38,179 nt of DNA from an uncultured Bacteroidota bacterium (lineage in GTDB: Bacteria > Bacteroidota > Bacteroidia > Bacteroidales > Bacteroidaceae), in assembly GCA_947168315.1 (NCBI GenBank), contig CAMVLL010000013.1, positions 1 to 38,179 of the forward strand, given 5' to 3'. The first letter of the stretch is position 1. Each line of letters opens with the position of its first letter. The notes beneath the pieces were generated by a model. That model was not told the DNA's origin, made no database searches, and worked only from the letters and a program-made list of their open reading frames with translations. This document shows positions 1 through 10,400 of this stretch, in pieces. Both the position numbers and the translations under genes were made by a program.

Positions 1-667
1 AATAATCGTGATTGCCTAAAATAGAGACTATTCCATCGTTGGTCTTTAACTGTTTGAGTATCGGCATAAACTCGTCAAGCTCCTTCGCCTCATTGTTGAC
101 CAGGTCGCCAGTGAAGGCAATCAGATCTGCCTTTTGCTCATTACAAAGGTCAACAGCCTTTTGCATCGCCTTTCCATGGTCTGTCCAACTACCAATGTGG
201 ATGTCGGAGAGTTGGATGATACGGTAATTATCGAAGTCTTTCGGTAAACCGGATAATTCGATGCTAACTTCTTTTACCTGGAAGTGCTTTTTGCCTTCGA
301 CAGCACCATAAATCAGGCAACCTAACCCATACATTGCAGCCAGACATGCAATCATCTCTGAGAATCGTTTCTTCTTGGCGAAATAGGTTATGGGCCAAAG
401 GATGACCATCAGTACGGTAAAGATAGCCTTTGGCATGGCGACTATCATCAGAATCAGGATGTACGTACTCAGTCTCTGCATGCTGTCCATGCTGAAATCG
501 TGGGTAAGGTAGATGATAACCATCCCAATCAGCAATAGAATGGTAGGAATCCAGTATACATATCTGATCCATTTCCTTGGATTTTGGTTGATATATTTTC
601 TTCCGATATACCAGTCGGGTATCAAAAGCAGAAGAATAAGAAAAAGCATTGTTCTTTCTAATACCAT
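1..667 (-). CDS. Membrane-anchored metallophosphoesterase (YkuE/YaeI-like), 3' end beyond window
   Basis: The reading frame is open from an ATG at 667 to the window edge, so about 222 N-terminal codons are visible and the C-terminus is missing. The first ~120 residues contain about four hydrophobic segments (for example LFLILLLLIP near the start and ILLLIGMVIIYL), so the protein is anchored in the inner membrane. The catalytic domain follows: a D-x-H motif (LSDIHIG), then TGDLVNN and GNHDY, the metal-binding blocks of calcineurin-like phosphoesterases. Relatives of this layout hydrolyse phosphodiesters or lipid-linked phosphates, but the substrate cannot be told from what is visible. It lies 10 nt downstream of the MetH reactivation gene and is probably the last visible gene of the same operon. 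The family is clear; the specific function is not. Confidence 0.85.
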   Translation of the reverse strand, partial: MVLERTMLFLILLLLIPDWYIGRKYINQNPRKWIRYVYWIPTILLLIGMVIIYLTHDFSMDSMQRLSTYILILMIVAMPKAIFTVLMVILWPITYFAKKKRFSEMIACLAAMYGLGCLIYGAVEGKKHFQVKEVSIELSGLPKDFDNYRIIQLSDIHIGSWTDHGKAMQKAVDLCNEQKADLIAFTGDLVNNEAKELDEFMPILKQLKTNDGIVSILGNHDY

Positions 668-677
668 AATCCTATAT

Positions 678-1547
678 TTAAATGATGTTACCTAAAAGAA
701 ATTTCTGTGCTGTCTCGATGTCGAATCCTCTTCGTCGGGCATAGTCGCTTAATTGTTGTTGGTCGATTTTCCCAACGGAGAAATAATAGGCTTGAGGATG
801 CGCAATCATGAATCCGCTGACCGAAGCATGAGGTATCATCATCCCATTGTCGGTGAGTGTGATACCGATTTGTCGCATATCAATAAGTTGATTCAGGATA
901 AAGTTGATGGACAAGTCGGGCAGGGAAGGATAGCCAATGGCAGGCCGTATTCCCTGATATTTTCCTTGCAACAGTTCCTTGATGGACAAAGACTCATCAG
1001 GAGCATATCCCCAAAGTTCTTTTCGAACGGTCAGGTGCAGTTTTTCGGCTGTAGCCTCGGCCAGTCTGTCCTCAATGGTTTGAACTAACAGTTCATTTTC
1101 CGACGAAGGGTTATTATAATGTACGGATGTCGCGAATAGTCCGATGTGATCGGTACCTGTATGCAAAGGTCGTACAAAGTCGCTTAGGCACACCAATGGT
1201 TGGTCATCCGATGTCGCTGTCTGTTGGCGGAGCATCGGGATACGTTGTTGTCCGATAATGAGGTCATCATCCTCAGAGTTAGCCTCCATGAGTTGGAAGA
1301 TGGCAAAGGTCTTTGCCGTATGATCCATTTCCCTCAGCAAATTTTGGGCTTCTTGAAACAGCTGGATGGCCTCTTTTGCTTTGGGCATCTCTTCTTGAGG
1401 AAAGGAGTGTACCCATTGGTTATAACAAGCTTCGCAGGTATGAATATCAGCGATTGTCGCATATTTGGCGGGAAAGCCCCATGCGTGAAAGAAATATATC
1501 CAATTGATATATTCGCATACATCGTGTATGGCGTATTCTTTGATCAT
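678..1547 (-). CDS. Stand-alone cobalamin-dependent methionine synthase (MetH) reactivation domain protein
   Basis: This 289-aa protein matches, over its whole length, the C-terminal S-adenosylmethionine-binding reactivation domain of MetH. In the family that domain reductively methylates oxidised cob(II)alamin. Visible matches to the E. coli MetH C-terminus, from memory, are INWIYFFHAWGFPAKY (14-29), CLSDFV (120-125), the KELWGYAPDESLS region (176-188), the SAM-binding R-x-x-x-G-Y motif at 201-206 (RPAIGY) and ASVSGF (241-246). There is no homocysteine, folate or B12-binding domain in this frame, so it must act in trans on a MetH encoded elsewhere, or do something else. Relative to E. coli it has an insertion near residues 37-50 that contains two cysteines. 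Its ATG overlaps the stop of the dihydroorotase gene by 4 nt, which indicates translational coupling. Confidence 0.88.
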   Translation of the reverse strand: MIKEYAIHDVCEYINWIYFFHAWGFPAKYATIADIHTCEACYNQWVHSFPQEEMPKAKEAIQLFQEAQNLLREMDHTAKTFAIFQLMEANSEDDDLIIGQQRIPMLRQQTATSDDQPLVCLSDFVRPLHTGTDHIGLFATSVHYNNPSSENELLVQTIEDRLAEATAEKLHLTVRKELWGYAPDESLSIKELLQGKYQGIRPAIGYPSLPDLSINFILNQLIDMRQIGITLTDNGMMIPHASVSGFMIAHPQAYYFSVGKIDQQQLSDYARRRGFDIETAQKFLLGNII

Positions 1548-2873
1548 CGGTTGAAGGTTAACATCGCTCCGCGATAGTCGGCATCCACACGACCGTCATC
1601 ATAAACCAGATGTCCGTTGACGAAGGTTTTCTCAACTTTTGCCTTGAAAGTGTGTCCTTCCATCGGACTCCATTGGCATTTGCTTAGGATATTCTCCTGA
1701 CAGACTTTCCATGGTTTGTCAGGATGAATCAGTACGAGATCGGCTTTATAGTCAGGACGGATAAAACCGCGCTGTTCTATTTGAAAGAGTCGGGCAGGAG
1801 CATGGCACATTTTCTCGACCACCTGTTCGATGGTCAACACACCTTGCTCTGCCAGTTCCAACATATTGACCAGTGAGAACTGGATCATCGGCATTCCAGA
1901 AACCGCTTTGAAGGCACCGCCTTGCTTTTCGCTGAGCAAATGTGGGGCATGATCGGTGCCAATGGTATCGATCATATTTGTGGTGATAGCTTTTCGTAAG
2001 GCATCACGATCAGATTTTGTCTTGATGGATGGGTTGCATTTGATGCGTGATCCCAATGTCGAATAATCATCGTCGCAGAAGAGTAGGTGCGATACCGTCA
2101 CCTCAGAGGTGATATGCTTTTCGTTCATGGGCTTGTCCTCGAACAATTGCAATTCCTTTTCGGTGGTGATGTGCAGGATATGCAGCCGACTACCAAATTC
2201 CTGTGCCAACCTGACGGCCAGAGCCGATGATTGGAAACAGGCTTCCGTATTTCGGATGGCAGGATGGTGACAAACGTCGGGATCATCCCCATAACGTTTG
2301 CGAAACGCATCCATATTGTCCTTAATAATGGATTGATCTAGCAATTAGGATAGGTGATTGTCGGAAAATACTCTTCAAAGCATCCAATCGGTCGACCAGC
2401 ATATTGCCTGTGCTGGCTCCCATGAACAGTTTTACACCACATACGGTACGCTTATCTAGTTCAGAAAGCAGATGAGCGTTCGAGTTCGTCGCACCAAAGT
2501 AAAACGAATAGTTGGCAACGCTCATCTGTGCGGCATCATTGAACTTATCTTCAAGTGCTTCCAAGGTGGTCGTTTGTGGATTCGTGTTAGGCATGTCCAT
2601 GAACGAAGTCACTCCACCGGCTACGGCAGCCATACTCTCGGTGTGCATGTCGGCTTTATGCGTCAGTCCTGGATCACGAAAGTGCACGTGCTCGTCGATG
2701 ACACCCGGAATCAAGTATAATCCCTCAGCATGAATCAGTTCATCACACGGATATTGAGGATTCTCATCTTGTGGAAGGACCTCCGCTATCCGCTCATCCT
2801 CGATTACCACGGAACCGACGAAGCGTTTTCCTTCATTAATAATCAGGGCGTCCTTAATGCACGTACGTTTCAT
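1544..2873 (-). pseudogene. pyrC: Dihydroorotase gene (pyrC type) broken by an inferred 11-nt deletion
   Basis: Dihydroorotase closes carbamoyl-aspartate to dihydroorotate in UMP synthesis. The first part (ATG at 2873) has the metal-binding HVH motif (H62, H64), FRDPGLTHK, the MPNTNP block and VKLFMGASTGNML. The frame then shifts at about 2338/2339 and stops at 2322. The rest continues in another frame with LHILHITTEKE and GTDHAPH, the last metal and substrate motifs, ending at 1544. In the family the junction reads A-T-H-C-E-D; here only the A and the D survive, with one base between them. That fits loss of 11 of 12 nt and removes the conserved His that binds zinc. Restored, the protein would be about 446 aa, a normal length. 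A TTG at 2344 could start the second part, but neither part would be catalytic. A sequencing or assembly error remains possible. It overlaps both neighbours by 4 nt. Confidence 0.85.
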
Positions 2874-3619
2874 GCTTTTTTCTTTTGAGGATAACTGTGG
2901 AAGAGGCTATGCAACTTCAGTTGGATGACGCCGAAGAACGCTTCTCCGAAGATGCTGGTGTTCATTTTTGAGGTACCCAACTGACGGTTGACAAAGATAA
3001 CCGGCACTTCGACAATCTTAAATCCACATTTATAAGCGGTAAACTTCATCTCGATTTGGAAGGCATAGCCTTTGAATCGGATCTTATCCAAGTCGATGGT
3101 CTCCAAAACCTCGCGACGGTAACACATAAATCCGGCGGTGGTATCATGGATAGGTATTCCTGTGATAAGTTGCACGTATTTCGATGCGAAATACGACATC
3201 AAGACTCTGCCCATCGGCCAGTTTACCACATTGACACCAGAGATATAACGTGATCCGATGGCAGCATCATATCCTTCCTCAGCACATTTTGAGTAGAGTT
3301 TGGGGAGATCGTCCGGGTTATGGCTGAAATCGGCATCCATCTCGAAGATATAGTCATACTGATGTTCAATAGCCCATTTGAAACCAGCGATATAAGCAGT
3401 TCCTAGTCCCAGTTTTCCCTTCCGCTCAATCATGAACAGTCGGTCAGGAAACTCTGTCTGCAATCGGCGAACGATGTCGGCCGTTCCATCCGGCGAGTTA
3501 TCCTCAACCACTAAGATATGGAAGATATGCTCTTTATTGAAAACCGTCCGAATGATGCTCTCAATATTTTCCTTTTCATTATAAGTAGGAATAATGATAA
3601 TGCTATCCGATTTGTTCAT
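2870..3619 (-). CDS. Polyprenyl-phosphate mannose synthase-like GT2 glycosyltransferase
   Basis: A 249-aa family 2 glycosyltransferase resembling dolichyl/polyprenol-phosphate mannose synthases, which move a sugar from a nucleotide donor to a lipid phosphate on the cytoplasmic face. The nucleotide-binding start is IIIIPTYNEKENI (7-19), followed by VVEDNSPDGTA and the metal-binding EMDADFSHNPDDLP segment with its D-x-D. HDTTAGFMCYRREVL and the later FVNRQLGTSKM segment are typical of the DPM1 group. No C-terminal membrane domain is present, so this is the short soluble form, ending in a basic KKK tail. It lies 12 nt downstream of the S41 protease gene and overlaps pyrC by 4 nt. The donor sugar and acceptor are inferred from the family only. 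Confidence 0.88.
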   Translation of the reverse strand: MNKSDSIIIIPTYNEKENIESIIRTVFNKEHIFHILVVEDNSPDGTADIVRRLQTEFPDRLFMIERKGKLGLGTAYIAGFKWAIEHQYDYIFEMDADFSHNPDDLPKLYSKCAEEGYDAAIGSRYISGVNVVNWPMGRVLMSYFASKYVQLITGIPIHDTTAGFMCYRREVLETIDLDKIRFKGYAFQIEMKFTAYKCGFKIVEVPVIFVNRQLGTSKMNTSIFGEAFFGVIQLKLHSLFHSYPQKKKA

Positions 3620-3631
3620 GATGAGATGATA

Positions 3632-5026
3632 TTATGGATTATTGATAATGATTCCTGGTTTACTCTTGCTACTCAACGAGGTCTGAATAATCTGAGGAAC
3701 AGATTTGAAAGACTCTATGTTAGAAGTCGTCGTAGTGCTTCCTGCAATCAAGGATAATGTCTTTTCCAGGAGCGCCTCACGTTCATCACCCAACGGATAA
3801 AGGTGAGAGACGATTCCACGTTCGCTGATTTCATAATCTGGAGTGATTCCATTGACATAATCAGCCTCTCCTTTTGCATTCAGAATGTAATATGTCACCG
3901 GCCAAACAATGAAGTCGTGCACATCGTCATCGAATGGCTCCATTCCGACAGGTTTCCCGAATGTTTTCTCGCCGACAAGGATTACATTACTGTTTCCCAT
4001 GTAAGGTCGGAGACAGTTGATGAGTGCTTCGGATGCAGAGGCCGTATATGTAGAAGTGAGCACGTACAATCTGGATAAATTCAAGTTGTTGGCCATTTGC
4101 GAACTAAAGTTATACGTCTTGTCTTCAACATAAGAGGAGCCATTGCCTTTCAGTTGACAGAAAGATTTTCCCAACGCTGAGGCCGGTGCGAGCAAGCTAC
4201 TCAACTCTATGGCACACGAAAGGTAACCACCCGTATTATATCGTAGGTCCAAGATAAACTCATCGACTCCTTGTGCCTTGAATTTAGCAAAAAGTGCTTG
4301 CATTTGTTGGCTATATTCTGTTTCTGAAGAATTGTCGTAAGGTCCTGTACTAAACTGGTTATAAACTAAATAAGCTATTTTCTTTGAACCAATAGTATAA
4401 ATAGAGTCGAGGAAGAACGGGTTAATCTCGACAAAGTGAGACGCTCCGATGGTGACATCGTTTTTCACCACCCAAACTTGCACGTCATCATCCGATAAGA
4501 CAACTTCTGATAGTGTGAGGGTGATGCCATCTCCATTCAACAGTTCATTATAGTTGTTGACTGTAAGCGCGGAACCGTTAATGGAAGAGATCCAATCGCC
4601 CCGTTCCAGTCCCGCTTCGGAGGCGGGAGAGTGAGGCATCACATAGAGTACACGGGCATAAACATGTGCCGTGGTACCTAATGGGTCGGTCATCACTTCG
4701 AAATCAAAGCCATACGTGGATTTATGGTCGATATTGACACGTGTCGCAGCCGCATCCTTCCGTTCGATATACGAGAAAGAATCCCCTTTTCCGTTCAGCG
4801 CCTTGGAATAAAGTCGTTGTTTCAGGTAGGATTCCTCTCCCTTGAAGTAATCTTTCTCAGTAACGCTTCCTAGGTTGTCGTTCCAGAGGTAGTATTTCTC
4901 CAGAACTTCATCTATCCAGCGGTTTCCCGAGGTCAGTTCGTAATACTCATGACTTCGGTCTTCCCCACAAGAGATGAGCAGAGAAACGGTACAGAAGAAA
5001 GAAATGTAAAGTAAAAACTTATTCAT
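3632..5026 (-). CDS. S41-family (C-terminal processing) peptidase, lipoprotein
   Basis: A 464-aa protein with a signal peptide ending in a lipobox (LISC, lipidated Cys20), so it sits in the envelope. A PDZ-like domain spans about 100-185 (Y-G-F-D-F near 105, then the MPHSPASEAGLERGDWISSING block at 130-151). The S41 protease core follows: KKIAYLVYNQF, FILDLRYNTGGY and TYTASASEAL with the probable nucleophile Ser330, then GEKTFGKPVG with the probable general base Lys358. The Ser-Lys spacing is 28, against the 25 I recall for E. coli Tsp, so there is a small insertion. Members cleave proteins near hydrophobic C-termini; the substrate is unknown. It is the first gene of the minus-strand group that continues to the window start, with a promoter-like element just upstream. 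Confidence 0.88.
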   Translation of the reverse strand: MNKFLLYISFFCTVSLLISCGEDRSHEYYELTSGNRWIDEVLEKYYLWNDNLGSVTEKDYFKGEESYLKQRLYSKALNGKGDSFSYIERKDAAATRVNIDHKSTYGFDFEVMTDPLGTTAHVYARVLYVMPHSPASEAGLERGDWISSINGSALTVNNYNELLNGDGITLTLSEVVLSDDDVQVWVVKNDVTIGASHFVEINPFFLDSIYTIGSKKIAYLVYNQFSTGPYDNSSETEYSQQMQALFAKFKAQGVDEFILDLRYNTGGYLSCAIELSSLLAPASALGKSFCQLKGNGSSYVEDKTYNFSSQMANNLNLSRLYVLTSTYTASASEALINCLRPYMGNSNVILVGEKTFGKPVGMEPFDDDVHDFIVWPVTYYILNAKGEADYVNGITPDYEISERGIVSHLYPLGDEREALLEKTLSLIAGSTTTTSNIESFKSVPQIIQTSLSSKSKPGIIINNP

Positions 5027-5057
5027 GTACTTCGCGGTAATATCATTGTTCTTAATG

Positions 5058-5089
5058 CAAAACTACTAAAAGTTTTGTTTTACAGCAAC
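5058..5089 (-). promoter_or_regulatory. Bacteroidetes-type promoter for the S41 peptidase operon
   Basis: Read on the minus strand there is a TAGTTTTG match to the -7 consensus TAnnTTTG (plus 5058-5065) and, 20 nt upstream, GTTG in place of the -33 TTTG (plus 5086-5089). Transcription would start near 5052, about 25 nt before the ATG at 5026. The -33 element lies inside the last codons of the upstream TPR gene. Confidence 0.5.
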
Positions 5090-7299
5090 TCATCGGGCAG
5101 GAACTTTAATTTCTCAGGGTTGACTCCTTGTGCTATCAGTATTTGCATGTCTTCCCAATAATCATTTAGGAAATCCTCAAAGTCATTGCTCGATTCCACT
5201 GCATTCTTATAATAGATAATGGCTTGTTGGGTATTATCAAGGACTAACTGAATATGGGCTGCGTTCATCCAATCCTGCTTAGACGGTTTCTTTTCTTCCA
5301 AAACCATATCGTAATATTTCTTCGCCTCTTCAGTTTTACCGAGGTTGAAGTAACACCATCCAATGGCTCTTCGAGCATCCAACGGTTTCTTGCTCAAGTA
5401 TTCCACTTTGAAGAAATATGATAGTGCTTCTTCATAGCGGCCCAACTCGAGAAGACAACGTCCGGTCTCCAAAGTGATACGTAAGTTGTCTGGATTCTGT
5501 GCCTCAACACGTTTGAAATAGTCCAAAGCCTTTTGCATATGGAGTGATTTCATATAGCACACGGCCATACGATGCAGAATCCAAGGATCGTTTGGCTCTA
5601 ATGTCTCCGCCTCCTGATAGCGATCCACAGCCATTTCATAACGTGAGAGTCGTTCTAAGGCATAACCACCCTTCTGGTAGTATTCTACATTTGTATTATT
5701 CATCTTCGACAGTTGTAAGAAGAGGAGATTTGCATCTACAAAATATTCTTTGTCGAGTAAAAAATCAGCGATACTTTTCAGAATGGTCTCGTCGTTGAGA
5801 ATTTCACCTAAATCATTGTTTTCCCAAAGGGCAAATTCGTCGTCGAAAACATCATATTCTTCGGCTTTATAAATCCATAACTTATAGAACCGGTATAGGT
5901 CGTGGATATACTGTCGACTGATTTGCTGTGCGGAAGTGTTATGGATGAGTTTCTCGTTAATCATCTCTTGTTGTTGTTCCGACAAGGCTTCCGATTGTTC
6001 ATTGAATTGCGCGAGCATTTCCTTCTGCAATTCCAATGGAGTCATGAGCAGATTAAAGCACATCGAATATTTATCTGAGTTACAGAACATATCCGAATCG
6101 AGTATGAGCTTGATGATAATAGAGTCGTTATTGCCAATCTTCTCTTCTAGTTCGTCCAATCCTGTATAATGAATATCGAATGGATAGAACCAATGGGATA
6201 TCTTCGTGAAGAAAGGATATCGTTTCAGCATGGAGAAAGGTCCCATATACATGTCTGCACCCGACTTTTGTAAGTCATCCAGTTCTTTGAAACTCTTTTC
6301 TATCCTGGCATCATTCGTCCACGACTCCCAAGAAGGGTTTCGTTTCGGATTATCCTCGCTGAGCATCTCATCAGTAAACAGTTTGGTATCGTTGAAGTTC
6401 TTCATGACGTTCGGGATAATCTCATTCTGCATCTTCTCATCAATTTTTTCCGTCTCACGGGTGAGAAGAATCTGCATCTGGATGTTATACAGGTTATGGA
6501 TGAAGTTCGGATTATCCTTAAACTCTTTCAATATGAACTGAGCCTGTGGATAAAGTATGATGCGTTCGTGATAGAATAGCGACATCAAAGCTAATCCCAC
6601 GATAGCACGTTGATTAATCATGATGTTCTCGTGCTGATAAGCATGGGCAAGGAAAAGGTATTTTCGTATGTCGAACCAACGTGTGGCAGCCATTGTCACG
6701 GCACTTACCAATACGCAGATGTCGTTTACTGGAACGACAACTGAGTGAAGAATCTCCATAATTGCCGATTCAGTCTCCTTGTTCCAAGGAGTAGATATCC
6801 ATATCTGTTCGAAGAGCTCGTTAAGGTACTTCTCATGTCGCTCTTTGATTGCTGAAATCTCTTTTTTTTGCTTATCCATGTCTGGATAAAGTATAGAAAC
6901 AGTAGCCATATCTTCAGTGTAGCTCTCCAGTCCCTCACGGATCTCCTCGAAGGTGTGTCCTGGATTATCCTTATATTTCGTTTGGATACGGTTATAGAGA
7001 GTGGCCGATTGCTTACTGCCTTTCGCGTTTCTCGCCCAGTCCATCAATTCATAGGTCCTGGCGATAATTTTAGCATATTGTTCCGATAAGTTTGGGTCTT
7101 TGTAGCCTTTCTTATCGTAATCCAACATTAATTCATAGGATGTGCTTATGGTTTCAATCTCAGATTTAAGTTTCCAGTCATTCGTTGAGGCTGCCATCGC
7201 TTGAATCTGTACAATAGCTTCTTTAAGTCGGTTAGAGGAAATGAGACTTACAATAGTTTCTATCTCTTTTCCTAAAAAATGTACGTAATCATCTGTCAT
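5080..7299 (-). CDS. Large tetratricopeptide-repeat protein of unknown function
   Basis: A 739-aa soluble protein with no signal peptide or membrane segment that I can see. The N-terminal two thirds are helical, charged and not recognised. The C-terminal part, roughly residues 540-700, is a run of TPR units with the usual spacing: one ending LEPNDPWILHRMAVCY, then MQKALDYFKRVEAQNPDN, YEEALSYFFKVEYL and TEEAKKYYDMVLEEKKPS. Such repeats form a protein-binding superhelix, so a scaffold or adaptor role is likely, but no partner is indicated. It is transcribed divergently from mfd. A -7-like element (TATTTTTG on the minus strand, plus 7341-7348) lies about 40 nt before the ATG, without a clear -33. 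I assign no function. Confidence 0.8.
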   Translation of the reverse strand: MTDDYVHFLGKEIETIVSLISSNRLKEAIVQIQAMAASTNDWKLKSEIETISTSYELMLDYDKKGYKDPNLSEQYAKIIARTYELMDWARNAKGSKQSATLYNRIQTKYKDNPGHTFEEIREGLESYTEDMATVSILYPDMDKQKKEISAIKERHEKYLNELFEQIWISTPWNKETESAIMEILHSVVVPVNDICVLVSAVTMAATRWFDIRKYLFLAHAYQHENIMINQRAIVGLALMSLFYHERIILYPQAQFILKEFKDNPNFIHNLYNIQMQILLTRETEKIDEKMQNEIIPNVMKNFNDTKLFTDEMLSEDNPKRNPSWESWTNDARIEKSFKELDDLQKSGADMYMGPFSMLKRYPFFTKISHWFYPFDIHYTGLDELEEKIGNNDSIIIKLILDSDMFCNSDKYSMCFNLLMTPLELQKEMLAQFNEQSEALSEQQQEMINEKLIHNTSAQQISRQYIHDLYRFYKLWIYKAEEYDVFDDEFALWENNDLGEILNDETILKSIADFLLDKEYFVDANLLFLQLSKMNNTNVEYYQKGGYALERLSRYEMAVDRYQEAETLEPNDPWILHRMAVCYMKSLHMQKALDYFKRVEAQNPDNLRITLETGRCLLELGRYEEALSYFFKVEYLSKKPLDARRAIGWCYFNLGKTEEAKKYYDMVLEEKKPSKQDWMNAAHIQLVLDNTQQAIIYYKNAVESSNDFEDFLNDYWEDMQILIAQGVNPEKLKFLPDELL

Positions 7300-7419
7300 T
7301 TTTGCCCTTTTAAAAGTTTATAATTAGTGTCTAGTGCATGCAAAAATAGGGAATTTTTCAAATACTCTCAATAAATTCATAAAATGAATGAGATTATTAA
7401 TTAATTTTGTGGTGATTTA

Positions 7420-10400
7420 ATGATTATGGATATTTTAGATTTACAACGTTTATATACCTCTCATCCAAATAGTTCAGCCATGACATCCTTGTTGCAGGAT
7501 GCATCCGTACGGACTATTTTCTTGGGCGGATTGCATGCTTCGGCAGCTTCTTTGTTCTTTTCAACCATTTTCCAATCCACATCGGTTCCTGTGCTCTTTA
7601 TTCTGAACGATTTAGAGGAAGCCGGCTATTTCTATCACGATTTGGTGCAAGCGAATGGTGATAAGGACATCCTTTTTTTCCCGTCTTCTTATCGCAGGGC
7701 CATCAAATATGGGCAGTCGGATGCTGCCAGCGAGATCCTGCGTACCGAGGTGCTGAACCGTTTACAGAACGGTGATGCCTTTTCCGTCGTGACTTATCCG
7801 GAGGCTTTGGCCGAAAAAGTGGTCTCTGCGCAGCGGATGGATGAGCATACCTTGAAGTTGAAGGTTGGAATGGACTATGGTGTGGAACATCTGGAGGAAG
7901 TTTTGTTTGAGCATGGCTTCAATCTGGTGGATTATGTGTATGAGCCGGGACAGTATGCTGTTCGTGGAAGTATTGTCGACGTATATTCTTTCTCTTCAGA
8001 ATATCCTTATCGTATCGATTTCTTTGGGAATGAGATTGATAGTATACGTACATTTGAGGTGGAGACCCAACTCTCGAAGGAGAAAAAGGACGTGGTGGTC
8101 ATCGTACCGGAGTTGCTTGGAAAGGAAACGAGTGGAAGTGTACCCTTTCTGAGCTATTTACCAGAGCAGACATTGGTGGCTTGTAAAGATCTCTTTTGGG
8201 TAAAGGAGCGCATTCATACTGTCCATGATGAGATTATCTCACCTCAAGCTGTGCATGCTTACGAAGGTGATAAGAGGGATTTGTTGAAGATAGGCGAATC
8301 GCTGATTGACGGTCCTGATTTTTTAAGCGCTGTCATGCCGTTCAAGCGTATTGAGTTCGGTAATAAGCCAATCGACGTTCCCGATGCTTCCTTGTCGTTC
8401 GACATTGATCCACAACCGCTCTATCATAAGAACTTCGATTTGGTCAGTAACTCCTTGACTGACTACATTGAAAGAGGCTATACCATATATATATGTACTG
8501 ATAGCCAGAAGCAAGCGGCTCGTTTGAAAGATATATTTGAGGAAAGAGGTGACCATATCACGTTTAAGGAGATCAGCAAGACTTTGCACGGAGGATTTGC
8601 CGACAATCAGTTGAAGTGTTGTATCTTCACGGACCATCAGATATTTGACCGTTTCCATAAATATAACCTTCGTAGCGAGAAAGCACGCAATGGAAAGGTT
8701 GCCTTGACCTTAAAGGAGCTGAACGAATTTGAGATTGGCGATTATATCGTTCACATTGACCATGGTATCGGAAAGTTTGGCGGATTGATTCGTATGCCGA
8801 ACGGTAACACTACGCAGGAAGTGATAAAGATTATCTATCAGCATGATGATGTCGTTTTCGTATCTATTCATAACCTGCATAAGATATCAAAGTATAAAGG
8901 TAAGGAAGGAGAGGAGCCTCGCCTCAGTCGTCTGGGTACCGGCGCTTGGGAAAAGATGAAGGATCGTACGAAGAGCAAGATCAAAGATATTGCCCGCGAC
9001 CTCATTAAACTCTATTCTCAGCGGAAACATGAAAAAGGTTTCCAATATTCTCCTGACGGATACTTACAACAAGAGTTGGAAGCAAGCTTCCTTTATGAGG
9101 ATACACCCGATCAGTTGAAGGCAACACAAGATGTGAAGGCAGATATGGAGAGCGATCGCCCGATGGACCGCCTAATATGTGGAGATGTAGGCTTCGGAAA
9201 GACGGAGGTGGCTATGCGTGCAGCCTTCAAAGCAGTAACAGATGGCAAACAGGTGGCAGTCCTTGTCCCGACAACAGTCTTGGCTTTTCAACATTATCAG
9301 ACCTTTACAGACCGATTGAAGGATTTCCCTTGCAAAGTGGATTATCTGAGTCGGGCTCGTACTGCAAAAGCTATCACAGAGATAAAGAATGACTTGGCGT
9401 CAGGCAAGATAGATATCATCATTGGAACACATAAACTGATTGGGAAGAGCATCAAGTTCAAGGACTTGGGCCTACTAATTATTGATGAGGAACAGAAATT
9501 CGGAGTCAGCGTGAAGGAAAAACTTCGTCAAATGAAGGTGAATGTGGACACGCTGACTTTGACAGCCACACCTATTCCACGTACCCTTCAGTTCTCATTG
9601 ATGGGAGCGCGCGATTTATCCGTCATCCAAACTCCACCGCCCAACAGATATCCAATCCAGACCGAGGTTCATGGCTTTAATGAGGAGATTATCACTGAGG
9701 CAATCAACTTCGAGATGAGCCGAAACGGGCAAGTTTTCTTTGTGAATAACCGCATTGAGAAGTTGTACGAGTTACAACATCTTATACAAACGAATATACC
9801 CGACTGTAGGGTGGCTGTAGGACATGGACAGATGGAGCCTCCAGAACTGGAGAGGACGATAACCGATTTCGTGAATTATGATTACGATGTCTTGGTTTCG
9901 ACAACCATCATTGAGAGTGGTATTGATATTCCTAATGTGAATACCATCATCATAAACAATGCTCAGAACTTCGGCTTGAGTGACTTGCACCAGTTGCGTG
10001 GACGTGTGGGACGAAGCAACAAGAAAGCGTTCTGCTATCTTTTGGTTCCAATGGATGGTGCCTTGACACCGGAAGCTAAACGGCGGTTGGATGCCATCGA
10101 AAGTTTCTCTGATTTGGGCAGTGGTATTCATATCGCCATGCAAGATTTGGATATTCGTGGCGCAGGAAATATGCTGGGAGCTGAGCAGAGTGGATTTATT
10201 GCCGACTTGGGATATGAAACCTATCAAAAGATTCTTTCAGAAGCTGTTCATGAGTTGAAAGAGGAAGAGTTTGCTTCCTTGTATGCTGATGAGGCCCAAC
10301 AGCGAAAGCAATTAATAGAGAATAATTTCTTTGTGGAGGATTGTCAGATCGAGAGCGATTTGGAACTTTTGTTCCCAGAACTGTATGTTCCGAGTAGCAG

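Noticed and set aside
1544-2344. Second half of the dihydroorotase read as an independent gene from a TTG start
   Set aside because: It contains only the C-terminal motifs, starts exactly at the frameshift and lacks the HVH metal site. It is better explained as part of a broken pyrC.
9772-10227. Open frame antisense to mfd
   Set aside because: It overlaps the conserved helicase motifs of mfd and its product looks like random translation.
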